From Burhinus oedicnemus (lineage: Eukaryota > Chordata > Aves > Charadriiformes > Burhinidae), in the NCBI GenBank assembly GCA_008921705.1, contig VFFE01007257.1, positions 1,827,903 to 1,891,902 of the forward strand: 64,000 nucleotides of DNA, written 5' to 3'. Below the pieces are notes generated by a model, which saw nothing but the letters and a program-made list of their open reading frames with translations, did no database searches and was not told the DNA's origin. The position numbers and the translations under genes were made by a program. Position 1 is the first letter of the stretch. Each line of letters opens with the position of its first letter. Of this stretch, positions 14,701-27,785 are shown piece by piece.

Positions 14701-16666
14701 AACAACACTGAATATCTGTCAGTATAAGTCACGTTATAAGCTCCACATGTTGTTACGGTGGGAAATGTAAGTACATATGTAAACGTATTTAATTGGCACT
14801 CATTAAGATACGATTCGCTGCAATGAAAACTGGAAAACAGCTTCCATCAATCTACTTACGACCACACTTGGAAATTTTGGAAACAGTCACCTACGAGACT
14901 GAAGATTCCTATACTTAGCCTGAAATCCAAGGACTTGTTTGTAGTAATTTGAGCATCATTCCTCTAGTTATTTCCATGATAAAGAAAAAAAAGGGACAGG
15001 AAGGAAAAAAGAAAACATTTTTCTTTGAAACCATTAAAAATATACTTTCTCTATCGAAAAAGAAAATCCCAACAATATAAATGTTTAGGAAAAATGGTCA
15101 TGATCTGAAAACTAGGAAGAAACAGCAAATTCTTCACTTACTTCTATTACACTTGATTATCTCAAATAAAAGTACTCTTTTATCTAAACAGAAACTGTGA
15201 ACATTTTAACTATTCACAGTGAACACAAGCAGAATATTTTTCCTTCTGTATGGACATTTATGAACATGTTGCCTGAGAATTTGGATTTTGACCATAAACA
15301 GTCATCTGAAAAAAAATCCAAGCGACCATCTTCAAATTTTGCTCTTTTCATAGAAAACTGTGATTTAGTCCTTAATATATTTTTTTTATTATCTTGGCCA
15401 AAACATATGTTACAAATATTTAAAATGGCTATGGTGAAACATTTCTCTTAACATTTTTTGTTTAATTTTATTTTTACCTTTTGAAAACCATATTCACATG
15501 GTGTAGGTACTAATTTGAAATTTTAAGTTAAACTTAATTGCTTCTCTGCCAGTTTTTTTTAGCTCGAGCAGGGCTTGATGTGGAAGTTAAGGCATGTACT
15601 GTGCAGACATGACATTAGGTCAATGTAAGAGTCCCTTCAGAGAGATTGCAGTAGGAATTTTCCACACCCAATTGTTTTTTCACAGTCATGTGTCTGTTGG
15701 AGGCTATACTACAAACTGCAGTAATGAATGAACCCAAGTTAAAGCCTTCCTGAAAGGAGAACAGGACTCTGCGCTGAGCCCAAGGTCTGAGAGGGTACAG
15801 AAAAAAATAACAACGCAGGCAACAGCGGAAAACTCATCAATGTTCAGTACCATCTGTGAGATTTTGAAAGGCAAACGTTCACCTATGTATGGATGATCTG
15901 TTGCTACTACCTTCTAGACTGACCAGGCAAAAATGTTATCTACAGCACGTAATTTGTTCATCTACAGCATGTGTTGTCTTCGGGCACATCATGGCTGAGA
16001 AAATTACCTACAGCTTTGCATAAATGTTTTAGTTTAAATACCTATAAACGGTCTTAAAATACCTCATCTAATATTCTGAAAGACAACAAGAAAAGGGCTA
16101 GGCAATTTTTTTATTTGTACTTGAATGAATGTAATATAGTAGATAAAATAGCCTTCAGCCAACCATTACCAGGTAAAGTGGGAAGGGAGCACACTATTGA
16201 TAGCACTGACTTTGCCATTTTCAGTCGGTATCAGTTAACATACAGCAAAGTAACAGTCTTGGACAGAAACCATAGACAAGGTAACAGGAATATGGTCAAA
16301 AGCATGAGAATCAGCAAAGAGCTCAGATCAGTTCAAGACACCTCCACTTTCAGCCTTGGAAAGTCCAGATATCAATATTCTGGAGTAGCTTTACAGACTC
16401 TCTCCATGGGAAGACCTTATCACCTCTGTCTTCTGATAGGACAGTTATCAACTAAGTCTCATTTTACAACATAAGAGATACCCAGGCCACTAGAAAGTCT
16501 CAAAAGTAAATCCATCTAAGTGGATAACAAAGAAAATTGGTAATTCATTTACCTCACCTCAACAGACCAATTCAGAGAAGTTTGAAAAAGCACGGTTGTA
16601 ACACTGACAGCATTTACCGTAACAAATAAACTTTATGGAAATGACAAACCAACAGTGTCTGACAAA

Positions 16667-16691
16667 CCTAAACCATTCTATGATTCTATGA
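16667..16691 (+). mobile_element. CR1 3'-terminal tail (very short)
   Basis: Contains ACCATTCTATGATTCTATGA, the characteristic avian CR1 3' end with its ATTCTATG tandem. Only the last 25 or so bases are recognisable, consistent with extreme 5' truncation. Confidence 0.6.
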
Positions 16692-19600
16692 TAAGAATAT
16701 GGAACAAGCTTTCATTTGTTTACTCTTGACATTCAGTGCTGACACTTATGCAGTTAGGAAGTCATTCAAATTACTCTCAAATATATGCTTGGGAAGAATT
16801 CACAAAAATCTCTCAAAACAGAGAGCTACAACAGACTACAAATATTTCAGTAGACATAATATTTAAAAAAAAATAATAGACTGACTTCATTCCAGGTCTC
16901 TAAGTCTCTATTTCAGGTCTGGACAACCCTTATTTTCCAGCTTCTGAGCACTACAATGTAATTAATCAATGGATGCATCTGCCAGCAGAAGCGAACAGGG
17001 AATGGAAGCAGGAGACCTTAAGTTTTTTTCTGATGATGATAGTGAACAGGAGTGACCACGTAACTTGGCCCAGCCACATTTCACTACCAATTATAAACAT
17101 TATTTTAGGGGAACAGATTAGCAATTAGATTGCATTTACAGGAATCTTCGCTGTGGACAGTCACAAAGTTTTCTGATGAGTCTTCTGTGCCTTCCTAACA
17201 GCAGCAAAAGCCCTGAGCTGCGTTCAGCTTTGCAGGCCTTGAGTATACATGCACAGTATTTGATTTTTCAAGACAAGCAATGGGCTGGATTGCGTTCTGA
17301 AGGGCATAATTGGCCTTAGCTGAAGGCCATTTAATATGCCACGTTACTGTCTATTGAATAAGCGTACGTGTAATGCAATAATGATAAATTTCACCCCGTC
17401 ACCAAAAATAAGGTCAGATATTGTTTCAATAAAAAGACATTTTATATGAAAACATTTCCTTTAGAAACATAAAGCCAAAAGGAGACAGAAAACATTGTAT
17501 GACAAATGGAACTGCCAGCTTTGTTAATACTTCCTGCTAGAATTCCTTTAAAAGTTGGAAATTCACATATATTTCTCATCAAAGGAATGGAAGAAGTCAA
17601 CCCATAATTTTTTCTCACAAAGTCACTGCTTTTGGTGCAAAAGCTGAGAGAGAAGCTCACTTTACTCATGATATCTTGACAAAAAATAGAGAAAATCTTT
17701 ATTTTACTGTCATTAAGTATGCAGAAAATAATAAGTTTTTATATTTATGCCATCAGATCACTAGCAGAATTGTAACACGTGTGTGCCTGGTCTACAAGAG
17801 GAAATATGGAAGGACTTTTCAGATGCCCAGCTGCTCCAAGACCCTGCCCACCTGCTCAAGCGCACTGATATTCGGAGTCTTTGCCTAGGGGAACCACAAT
17901 GGATAAAATTCCTTTCCTACGCGGGCACAACGCAGCTCCGCAGTGGAAAGACGTCTCTTCAGTACTGGGGTAGGGAGCACCAGGACACCCAGTACCCCTT
18001 TGCAGCTCACGCCTCTCCTCCATAATTAACACCATTAGATCAACAGCACTATTTGGGATGGGATGAACTACTCGACATGAGTAGACAACCAGGTTCTAAA
18101 CGACACTGTTACAAAGTCATTATCATAAAAAATTGCCAAGATGGTTGTTTTATTTGAAGTGCTAAATTAGTTTTCTTGTACTGGGAGTATTGATCATAAT
18201 GTAAGTTTGACATTTCAGGACAACATTTTAATAGTAATGCTGTTCAGTGAAAAGAAATAGTGTTTCCAATTTTCTAGCAAAATGAAAAAACCCTAATTAC
18301 ATTCATTAATAGATTACAGTGACAGACAAGGTAACCCTAAGAAAAATACCTACATTCAAGAGTGTTGAATTTCAGCGAAAACTTTAATCTGACTATTTCC
18401 AAGCGTTCTTATGCTCTAGCTTGTAAACTTGAAACGTTCGTCAATGTTTTTTGCATAACGGTGGGTATAGCATTTAAACAGAAATCAGTAACAATGTGCC
18501 GGTTCAGCACAAGGATTTTGAAATCTGTTCCTTTTATATAAAGTTCGGTGCTCAACACTTGAGTAAATACTTTCATAACCAGTTAGGCATCTCACCAGCC
18601 ATTTGCATATGCAGTCATCTATTAGAAACAAAAGAAACTAGCAATGGTGTGACCAGACATTAAAAATGAGCTCACAGTAAGTTTCAACGCCTATGACTGC
18701 TTAACATTCTTCTGAATTAATAGCGATATCCATCTTAAATGCATTGAAAGTTGAAAGTACCACCCACAGAAGCAGCACATGTATGAGAAATGTCCATTTT
18801 CCATGTTGCATTTTTGGAAATGTCAACTCTTAAGACAGTTCTGCTATGGAAATCCACAGCACTAGCAAATCAGTCCGGCATATTTGGGACAAGTAGATCT
18901 TGGCTTTCAAGACAAACAATTCTGTCCCAAAAATGACTTTACTGTTATATAGGATGCATCATCCAACATTGCTCTTTATCTCATTTCAAGGTGATGCTTT
19001 TGCAATTAATAAAATCCCTCAAATACCTTCTATGGATTTTTTTGGCATGCACAGAAGACTGCGCTATATCTATAGTGATATTTAATAACTGCAAAAACAT
19101 GTTGTCACTAAAATAATGGATGGAATTTGACTATGATGTTTATATTTATTGTCACCCTCCTTGCTAAAAAAGGATTGATGCTACTACTCTAACAACTTCC
19201 TAGAAACAGCAAAATAAAGAGACTGGAAAATCCCAATGACTCAAGCATTCTAAGTCTCAAAGAAAGCTTTAAAAGCTAAGTAAATTCAGAAATTCTCTGA
19301 TTACAAATCCTCGTACAGATTATTGCAAAACTAGTAAGTACTGCATCATTTGCTGTGCATTTTTACACTGAACTAAGCATGATAAATTCAGTATTATGTT
19401 CACTTTCCCCCCTGAAGAGAATGAGTGCATTCTCCCACTTTATCACAAGTAAATCATACAAACTCAGGCCATATAACACATAACAAAACATGGAACTGTT
19501 TTAATATTTCAACTGGCAAATGGATTCAAGCAAGTTCTTTTCTTGCCAAATCATCCTCCTCTGTTCTTAAATATAATTCTTGAATCATATAAACATTTAA

Positions 19601-22488
19601 AACAACTCTCCAAGACATTACCTTGAAGGTATTTAACATACTATCATACATTTGGGCTTTCTTCCTGTTTTGAGGAAGGTGAGAAACCACAGATCTAAGG
19701 ACTAAGACAGTAGGTTAAGAAAAGGAAGAGGAGAGGCAGAAGGGCACATCATCTCACACTGATACTGGCAGTAAAACCTACATAAAATTAAGGACAACTT
19801 TTTGGTTTCATTAATTTGTCTGGAACATATATTCCCTTTTTTCCCTTTCTTTAGAAACACATAGACTCTTTCCTAGAAAGGCGGCACAGGAACAGTAAAA
19901 AAATTAGGACTACAGTAGAAAGAAGTTCAGGATTTGACCAGTATCTAACTCTAGCTTTTCCAATAGCTCTCAGAGAGTGATACACAACAGAAGCTACAAA
20001 ATACTAGTGAATATTCAGTGGAAAAACTAAACACATTCCCTAAGACAGTCTCATCAACCACAGACCTATTTCCCTCCACGTGGGAATCTAGCCAACGCCC
20101 CAAGCTGGCCAAGGAACAGCCTGCAGTCTGAGTCTTGCCTTTCGAAAAAAGAAAGTTACCACACTCATATCCGTAACACCAAAAAAAAACCCCCAAAACC
20201 AACAAACCCAACCCAGTAAGTTCCCTCACATTTTGCTCAGGAGAAAAAAAGATACCTATATATACAGTAAACTTTGGAATAAAGAACTGACAAGAACTAG
20301 AAACACTACTAGTATCACAGTGGGATATCTCCCAAAAGCCTAGAAATACGAATTTTCTATACATACACGTACATTTTCGATAGCTTTCCTGGAAGGAAGT
20401 TTTTAGGAATATTAATTCAGTTCTGCAGTTATCATGTCCAGGGAATGCCAACATGATGATGAACGACATGTCACACGCAAAAAACAAACAGATGAATCAC
20501 TTTTTCAGGAAAACAGACTCTTATTGTGTTCACCTATCCAGGAATATTAAACATAATAAAAACCCAAGTATATTTTTCATTTCTCTATATATAGATCGAT
20601 AGGTACATACACACACACACATAAATGTAGAAATAGTGAGAATACTGAAAAAACATTATGTAGTACTCTGTATTTGATATACTGTATTATTTTTGGACCT
20701 TGCAAATATACTTTTTTAATGACTTTGCTCTATAAGAAGGGACTTTCTAGCTCAGATTACTTGGACGCTCTTACTGTTTACTCTTCCATCTTTTTTTGTA
20801 AAGTCAGAAGAGATTTCCCTGAGAACTTCAAATAAATAAGATACCCAGCTGCACAAACACTATACATTCTGTAAGATTACTTTGGCTTCCTAAGGAATAT
20901 TTGACTTTCTCTGAATGTAAATGATTAAAGAGAATCCATCATATGAAACTGATTGGTGACCTGTTTAAAGTGGTATGGCACCTCTTCAAAGATGATATAG
21001 AGAGAAATTAAAAGACCATGTTATGATAAAGCATCTCAGATATCCAAGGAGTTCTAGGAAAACCTTAATGTAACTAAGCACTGCATCCCCCAATTAAGAA
21101 ATAGTATTTAAATGATAGTTCCATAAAACACGATCTACACTGCATTCTTTTTTAAACAATTTGGTATTTCATCTGGTCTAAGTAGGGCCAATAAAAGCTT
21201 GGGGTTTCCTGAACATCTGTCCATTCATAAATAGCAACTTCAAAAAAAAGTATGGAAAGATAAACCATGTTCTAGAGTCCACAAAATTTATATTGCTCTG
21301 TGAGTTATGCTCACAAAATGACACAGGCTAACAATGTTCAATTATGTAATTTCATTATTTTTAACATTCACCGCTTTAAATTTGGGCATGGAATTTTAAC
21401 TTCCAGAGGTCAAAGAAACAAAAACTAAACTTTGTCCAAAAACATTGCTTTTGCTGAACTTTAGATGTGCAGCTCTATTTCCTAAAGAGCTAACTAGAAA
21501 GCTTAGTATCAGCAGGTATGTACGTGCATATAAAAGACAGGAAGAAAGAACAACGAGGAAATAAAAGATGGACTATGGTCTAATTGCCACATCAAGTGAC
21601 ACGGACAAGAAGGCCACAGTTCAAAGTTCAGTGATACAGGAGGAGTTTGAATTTGATTCCTGCTCATTTAAGGAATAAACAGCAGATTTACATTTTTTAA
21701 AAAAATCATAGCCAAAAATGACTCGGTCCTTGGACTCCAAACTCAGTAAGAAACTTGATTTAAGAGAAGAAAATTGAGAAAGTGAAATGCATTCTAACAA
21801 AGCACAATTACTTCGTACAGCCATTTGTTCATAATTCCCCCCTCCCCCCATCCATCATTAAGGTCTTCTCACAGCTTCTGAAATTTGGCAGTTTGAAGTG
21901 GAACCCAGATTTGCCATCTTACATCTTAACCCACATGGGATTGGGTTTTTGCATTTCATATCACTCATAGCACCATAATTTCAATGGCTGAAAATACCCG
22001 GTTCAATTGAAGCACCGCGTATAACTTGTGTTTGGCAGTGCTTAATTTACTTGCTAGCTGTACGGCATAGCAGCTATGTCTGTCCAAAAAGTTAAAAATC
22101 ATTAAGAAGAATTTTTAAGGACTACGATTTTATAAAAAGTGATTAGAAACTCATTGCTAGCTAAAAACTCAAGTTTTATCAGAGCAAATATTTGAGACTA
22201 TCTAGAATGCTGGCAACAGATCATTGCATCATTATAAATGAACTACAGTGCATTGACTCCGCTTTTGATTACAGCTATCTCATTCATAAAAATGTTATCT
22301 CTATTACCCTCTTGTTATTAAAGAAAATGAATAATCTTGTGATTTATGTGCTAGCTGGTAACTAAGGAGGTCTGGATCCTACCGTGTTATTTACAACAAA
22401 CCGTCTCAGTGACCTTGCTCAGCACACAAATGAGAAACTGTGGGGTCACAGGCAGGGTTGAGTCGCCCCACCTGCAGGAACCGTAACT

Positions 22489-23147
22489 GGAGGGCGCTGG
22501 GGTGCAGGGACGGGCACCCGGAGGGTGCTGGGGTACAGTGAGGGGCACCTGGAGGGCACTGGGTGAGGGGCACCCGGAGGGTGCTGGGATACAGTGAGGG
22601 GCACCTGGAGGGCGCTGGGGTGCAGGGACGGGCACCCGGAGGGCGCTGGGGTACAGTGAGGGGCACCCGGAGGGCGCTGGGGTGCAGGGATGGGCACCCG
22701 GAGGGCGCTGGGGTACAGTGAGGGGCACCCGGAGGGCGCTGGGGTGCAGGGATGGGCACCCGGAGGGCGCTGGGGTACAGTGAGGGGCACCCGGAGGGCG
22801 CTGGGGTGCAGGGACGGGCACCCGGAGGGCGCTGGGGTGCAGGGACGGGCACCCGGAGGGCGCTGGGGTACAGTGAGGGGCACCCGGAGGGCACTGGGGT
22901 GCAGGGACGGGCACCCGGAGGGTGCTGGGGTACAGTGAGGGGCACACAGAGGGCGCTGGGGTGCAGGGACGGGCACCCGGAGGGTGCTGGGATACAGTGA
23001 GGGGCACCCGGAGGGCGCTGGGGTACAGTGAGGGGCACCTGGAGGGTGCTGGGGCACAGGGACAGGCACCCGGTAAGTGCTGGGGCGCAGGGACGGGCAC
23101 CCAGAGGGCTGTGGGGTGCAGCAAGGGGCACCCGGAGGGCTCTGCAA
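22489..23147 (+). repeat. 31-bp G-rich minisatellite, about 21 copies, with two alternating unit types
   Basis: A 31-bp unit starting GGAGGGCGCTGGGG and ending GGGCACCC is repeated about 21 times. Two variants occur, differing in the middle: GTGCAGGGACGGG and GTACAGTGAGGGG. They often alternate, giving a 62-bp higher-order period. One unit at 22551-22575 is shortened to 25 bp, and the last units (from about 23041) are more diverged, with a final partial unit. The plus strand is strongly G-rich. The GTGCAGGGACGGG type holds four close G-runs in the pattern G3-N4-G4-N4-G3-N2-G3, a canonical quadruplex pattern. As 31 is one more than a multiple of three, any frame free of stops in one phase is free in all, which explains three overlapping long frames on the minus strand. 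Confidence 0.97.
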
Positions 23148-24346
23148 CAAAGCAAAAGGCAGACTTCGGGACACACTTGCATGTGGCCTTCAGCAATGCA
23201 CGGTAATTTCAGACAGCAATTTTCACTGCTAGCTAGGCTACAAAGTCATCAGCGATTAAACCTTTATTAGGCAAAAAGTACAGAATTATTTCAACGAAAA
23301 GCCCTTTTGTTTACCAGACCTTCTTAAAATGATTACTATAACAATATACTAGCATAATCTGAAGACTGTTTAAGAGTGGGCGAAGGAAGACCAGTAGCAA
23401 AGATAAGAATTACTACCTTAGTTCGGACATACATTAAGATGACGTAGGCCGGCCCATATCATAAAACTGTTTTAGACTCTAGCTGCCATTTTCCTAAGTT
23501 AACAGCCCCATTTGCCTTAGCACCAAATAAATGCATGAAAAAAGTAGAGGCAATCTGTTTCAGTTTTTAAAACTATCTTCAAGACATTTACATTCACTTG
23601 CCTGTTTATACAGGAATTCACTAAATTTCAGTGTAGATTATTCCCAGCAAAAGTTACTGTTGTTAGCTAAAGATAGAAAAAGAATACGAATGTGCACATT
23701 TACTTTTTCGTTTATGCAACTCAAGTAAGTAACACATTCAGAAAGTTCCTCACTGTGTATTTTCCCTTACATTCTCTTTCCCAATCTAGTATTTTTAACA
23801 AAGCCACATGATAAATTCTTTGCTGTTTTCTTAGCAAGGCTTGTAAAAAATATTAAATTTATGTAAACTACACAAGGAAATTTTTTTTATGTGTAGCCAC
23901 AAAACCAGAAGCGTCACAAACCTGTCCATAACCAGAGTTTTAACATTATGTGGCAAAGTAGCATACACCCACTTTTGAGAGAGAAGAGCGTATTTCTAAT
24001 CAGTCAGGAGAAGAAAGGGAGGCCAAGAGGTTGTACATATAAATCTAGAATATTATCTAGTGCTGCTATTAGCTATTTTATTCCCTGACAAAACAGAATA
24101 AAAACATGAAAATATTTTTTCACAGAGCACTGTGAAAATACAGATTCCCATAAGGAGAACCTTTTTTTCCCCACAAACTTCAAATTTTCATCCTACTTCC
24201 ACATCTCTTTGTAATACTCGACATTGAAAAAAAGAATACCTGTACAGCAATATGCAAAATAAATGCAAAGGCAAAAATCAGAAAACCCTCAGAACCTCAG
24301 AATTTCAAACATTTTGAAAGTACTGAATTTCACCACCTAAGCACCT

Positions 24347-24372
24347 AAAAAAAAAAAAAAAAATTTTTTTTT
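24347..24372. repeat. A17-T9 homopolymer junction
   Basis: Seventeen A are followed directly by nine T. This is a simple-sequence tract with self-complementary potential and no other identity. Confidence 0.9.
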
Positions 24373-27300
24373 ACAGTCTCTTCAGACTCACAGTTCTAAA
24401 TTTTAGTCATCTTTGCCCATGGAAAATCGATACCTTACTTGTTTTCAGTTATTGCAGTAGATAATCAATTCTTGCAGCAAATAAAACAAATGATGATGTT
24501 TCAGTATGAGAAAGATCTCAAGAACACTACCACAAGGACGAGGCAAATTCCTAATAGCGAGTACAGTAATGACATAAAAAAACAAAGGTAAAGGGACAAA
24601 AAAAAGGCTAAATATCCCCTGTTCAGCTGTTTCGGTCAGACTTGCCTGTCACCCAAGCACCTCAACACTCGTAATACAACAGAAATTTCCTTCCTTATGG
24701 TTTCTCAAATACATTCTGAGCAGATCAATGCTGCGTAACACCTCAGAGACACCATGGCACTTCAGCTGCAGTTTAGCACTGCAAGTGATGGTGAGTAAAA
24801 GAGAAGCAATAAGAATAAGGAAAAACCAGGAACTTGAAATCTTCTTTGGAGGACTGCAAAAGAACAAGGGGAAAAAAGTACAGTGAAGGAAAGTCTGGGA
24901 CTTTCACACAAGAAAGAAATCATGGATGCATCATACCAGAGTGCAAAAATAAAAAGGATTTACTTTTAAAACCTTTTGTTAAGCACTCATTATTTTATTT
25001 GCAATGCACCCTATACCCACAAATCCGATACCCCCCCCATTATTCAATAAAGAGGTCTGTTTCTAGACAGTGTAACAATCTCAATCAAGAAATGAAAATA
25101 ACTGAATGCACGACTGACTTTCTGCAAGTTTCAAAAGAGGTATCCTGTTCTGTGCTGTTAACTACCTATGAGGCCAATCTTTTTTGGATTTCAGGCAGGA
25201 GATAATAGGTATCAGACAGGACTGGATGTGAGGTTGCACAGATTAGCATTTGTGGGCAATTCAGACCTGTATGCAGACATTCCAAAAGGTGTATATATAG
25301 CTTTCTAATCCAAGAAGGCTTTTTCAGGCTGAAAAATAGGGAAATATGCTTTTAAATTTCAAATTCTAATTTAATTACATGTAATACAAAACATTATGGA
25401 CCAAATGTCTCCCTGCCTTGCAGCCCACATACTTGGCAGGGCATGCAGAAATTCTGCAAGGAGCTAGGGGGAGAGGAAGAAATTCCTTACTTCCTCCACA
25501 AAACTATAGGACATAACAGAGCTGCTCCACAAACAGCTATGGGGGCGTGTTGGAGACAGCAAATTCCATGGCCATTGCTCCCCCCGAGCACCGCTCTGCA
25601 CGCTGAGACCCTGAGCTGTTCTGTTTGGCACATGGATAGGTTTTCATAAAGACTTTCCATTCCTGTGGTGTGGGTTATGGGGGACGGATTTAATTTGCCC
25701 TCATACTTCATGCTACATTTATTTTAGCGGGAAGTTAAAATATGTATCAGTTAAATGTAAGTTTGATAATAAACTACCTTATATTACATTTTATTACTAG
25801 ATAGGACACAGAAATTCTAAGTGCATAGAAGAATTTTTGCACCATCCTTCCAAAATGATGAACAACTACTTTGGAGGCATTTCTTTACCATCCTATTACA
25901 ACGAATCAAAAATTCTTCCATATATGCCTTCTTTCCTTTTAGCCAATTCAGTCAGTTTTAAATAACAGTATGCTGCAAGGAAGCGTATGCTATCAGGGTT
26001 CAACAAAATAGCTGTCCTTCCACCTTACTAGAGGTACAGTCCACAAACCTGTGTGTTAAAAAAAGAGAGCTGTTGCTTAGCGTCACTTTAACATTTACAC
26101 TTCAGGCATTAATCCATAAAACGGGACAATTGAATATGTGATTTAGACACACTCTGCCACAGCTGCTAATATCCAGTAGATCGTTATCTCCCTTTCACTC
26201 TCCCTTCCTCTTCCACTTCCTGCCCAAACTCAATTTGAGAAAAGAAAGTGCCATTTTGATCAAATCTAAACCTGCAAGGCTCTTTTCAAAAAGAACTGCC
26301 CGTTGCTTTTCAAGAAACCCCAGCACATTTTCAGGAATGTCTTAGGGAAGAAACACAGGCCAAATTCTACTCTGAAACACGCACATAGCCACCCTGCCCA
26401 TGGCTGCTCCTGGAGTTGACCATGCACAGCTGAGGGTAGAATTCGGCCTGAACTGTGAATTCAGTAATGGAAGCCAACATCAACTCAACACAGCCCACAC
26501 AGATCTTTGGACAGCAAAAAATGTTTACTTAGGGAGGGAATACCATCCCCAGCTCTGAGGGTTATTCCAGCTTCTTTAGCAAAGAGCAGGGGAGAAAGAG
26601 GAGAGATGATGAGACTGCAGGGCCTCTTTTGGGCTTCTATCAAAAGCAAACAGATGTGATCATTAGGTAGAAGCAAGTCACTCCTATAGATGCAGATTCA
26701 TTTCTTGCCAGAATAGCATTTCTGAGTTGATCTTAGGTGTGAGTGCAAATCATCACATGAAATTTAAATTTAGACACTTCCAACATATGGCAAAAGTAAA
26801 ACCAGTGAAGCAGTTGTAGGCACAGGGGTTTCCTCCTGCCCATATGGGCATTGCAGTACACACCAGCTGCCTAAAACGCTCCTGGGATAATATCAGAATG
26901 ACAAGAATTCATTGTTTTACGTACAACTAAGACGTGCAGAAGACTTTGGGGCCCTTAGAAGTATTCCTTATAATTCTCAAGAGCAAATACTTTAAATACA
27001 AAATCCAGTTCTGAAAAGCTACTATCTTTGGGGAAGGAGGGAGAAATCAAAGAGCAGTGCAAGTATGTCTCTTACACGGTGAAAAATTAAGGGCAGAATG
27101 GTCTTACTGCAGCTAACTGGCTGTTTAAAGGTGACAGGTTGAGCTCTTCTAGTTGTAATTTATATCTCAGCAACCGAACCGATGTTTTATTCCCAACCAT
27201 TAAAAGGGGGTAACACATCTGCTAAAACTCTAGCACAATGGCTGGCTTTGCACTGCAACAGGAAATGTAACCCAATAGTCTCAGAACTTCTACAAACCCC

Positions 27301-27668
27301 AGCCATTTCTTAATGTAAAAGGATTTGAAAATTCAGTTCACTGAAACATCTGTTAAGCTCTTGCTACTTTAACACATGATATTCTTTCTGCTCTGTTACC
27401 TGCCAACAAAAATATTTGGTTCTATGTAAGGCTATCACAAGTGTGTGATAATGGCACTCTGCTTCTAATATTACATGCCATCGCACACTCACAAAATCAC
27501 CTGGGGGTGACACTAGATAATGTACTCAGTGAAAGCTCAAAACTTATACTAAATGTATACAATTTTAATTGTGTATGTAAATAGTAACAAATAAGATGGG
27601 TTCTGAATGACTAGCATCAATTTGAAACAAAAGAAACAACTTAGTCAGACTGTTCTTGAGCCAACTTT

Positions 27669-27785
27669 CAAGAAGAGAGAGAAAAGGAGAGGAAGAAAGA
27701 GAGAGAAGGAGAAAAAGAGAGTGAAAGAGCACAAAAGAGAGAGGAAAAAAGAAAAGAAAAAAAAAAAGGTAAAAAAAAGCCCAAG
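27669..27785 (+). repeat. Polypurine (GA/AAAG) tract
   Basis: About 115 bp are almost wholly purine on the plus strand, with AGAGAG, GGAAG and AAAAG motifs, a few C or T interruptions, and an A run near 27758. The Lys/Arg/Glu-rich 61-codon frame across it is low-complexity translation, not a gene. Long purine strands of this kind can form triplex DNA; here that is only a possibility. Confidence 0.9.

Noticed and set aside
16115..16474. 119-codon plus-strand frame
   Set aside because: No recognisable domain, no splice or promoter context, composition like the surrounding intron.
22489..23147. CRISPR-like or satellite array
   Set aside because: Repeats are directly tandem without unique spacers, and the host is a vertebrate.
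22387..23196. Three overlapping long minus-strand frames (242-269 codons) and several plus-strand frames, Pro/Cys- or Gly-rich
   Set aside because: They are translations of the 31-bp minisatellite. With a unit of 31 bp every phase is read in turn, so lack of a stop in the unit opens all three frames at once.
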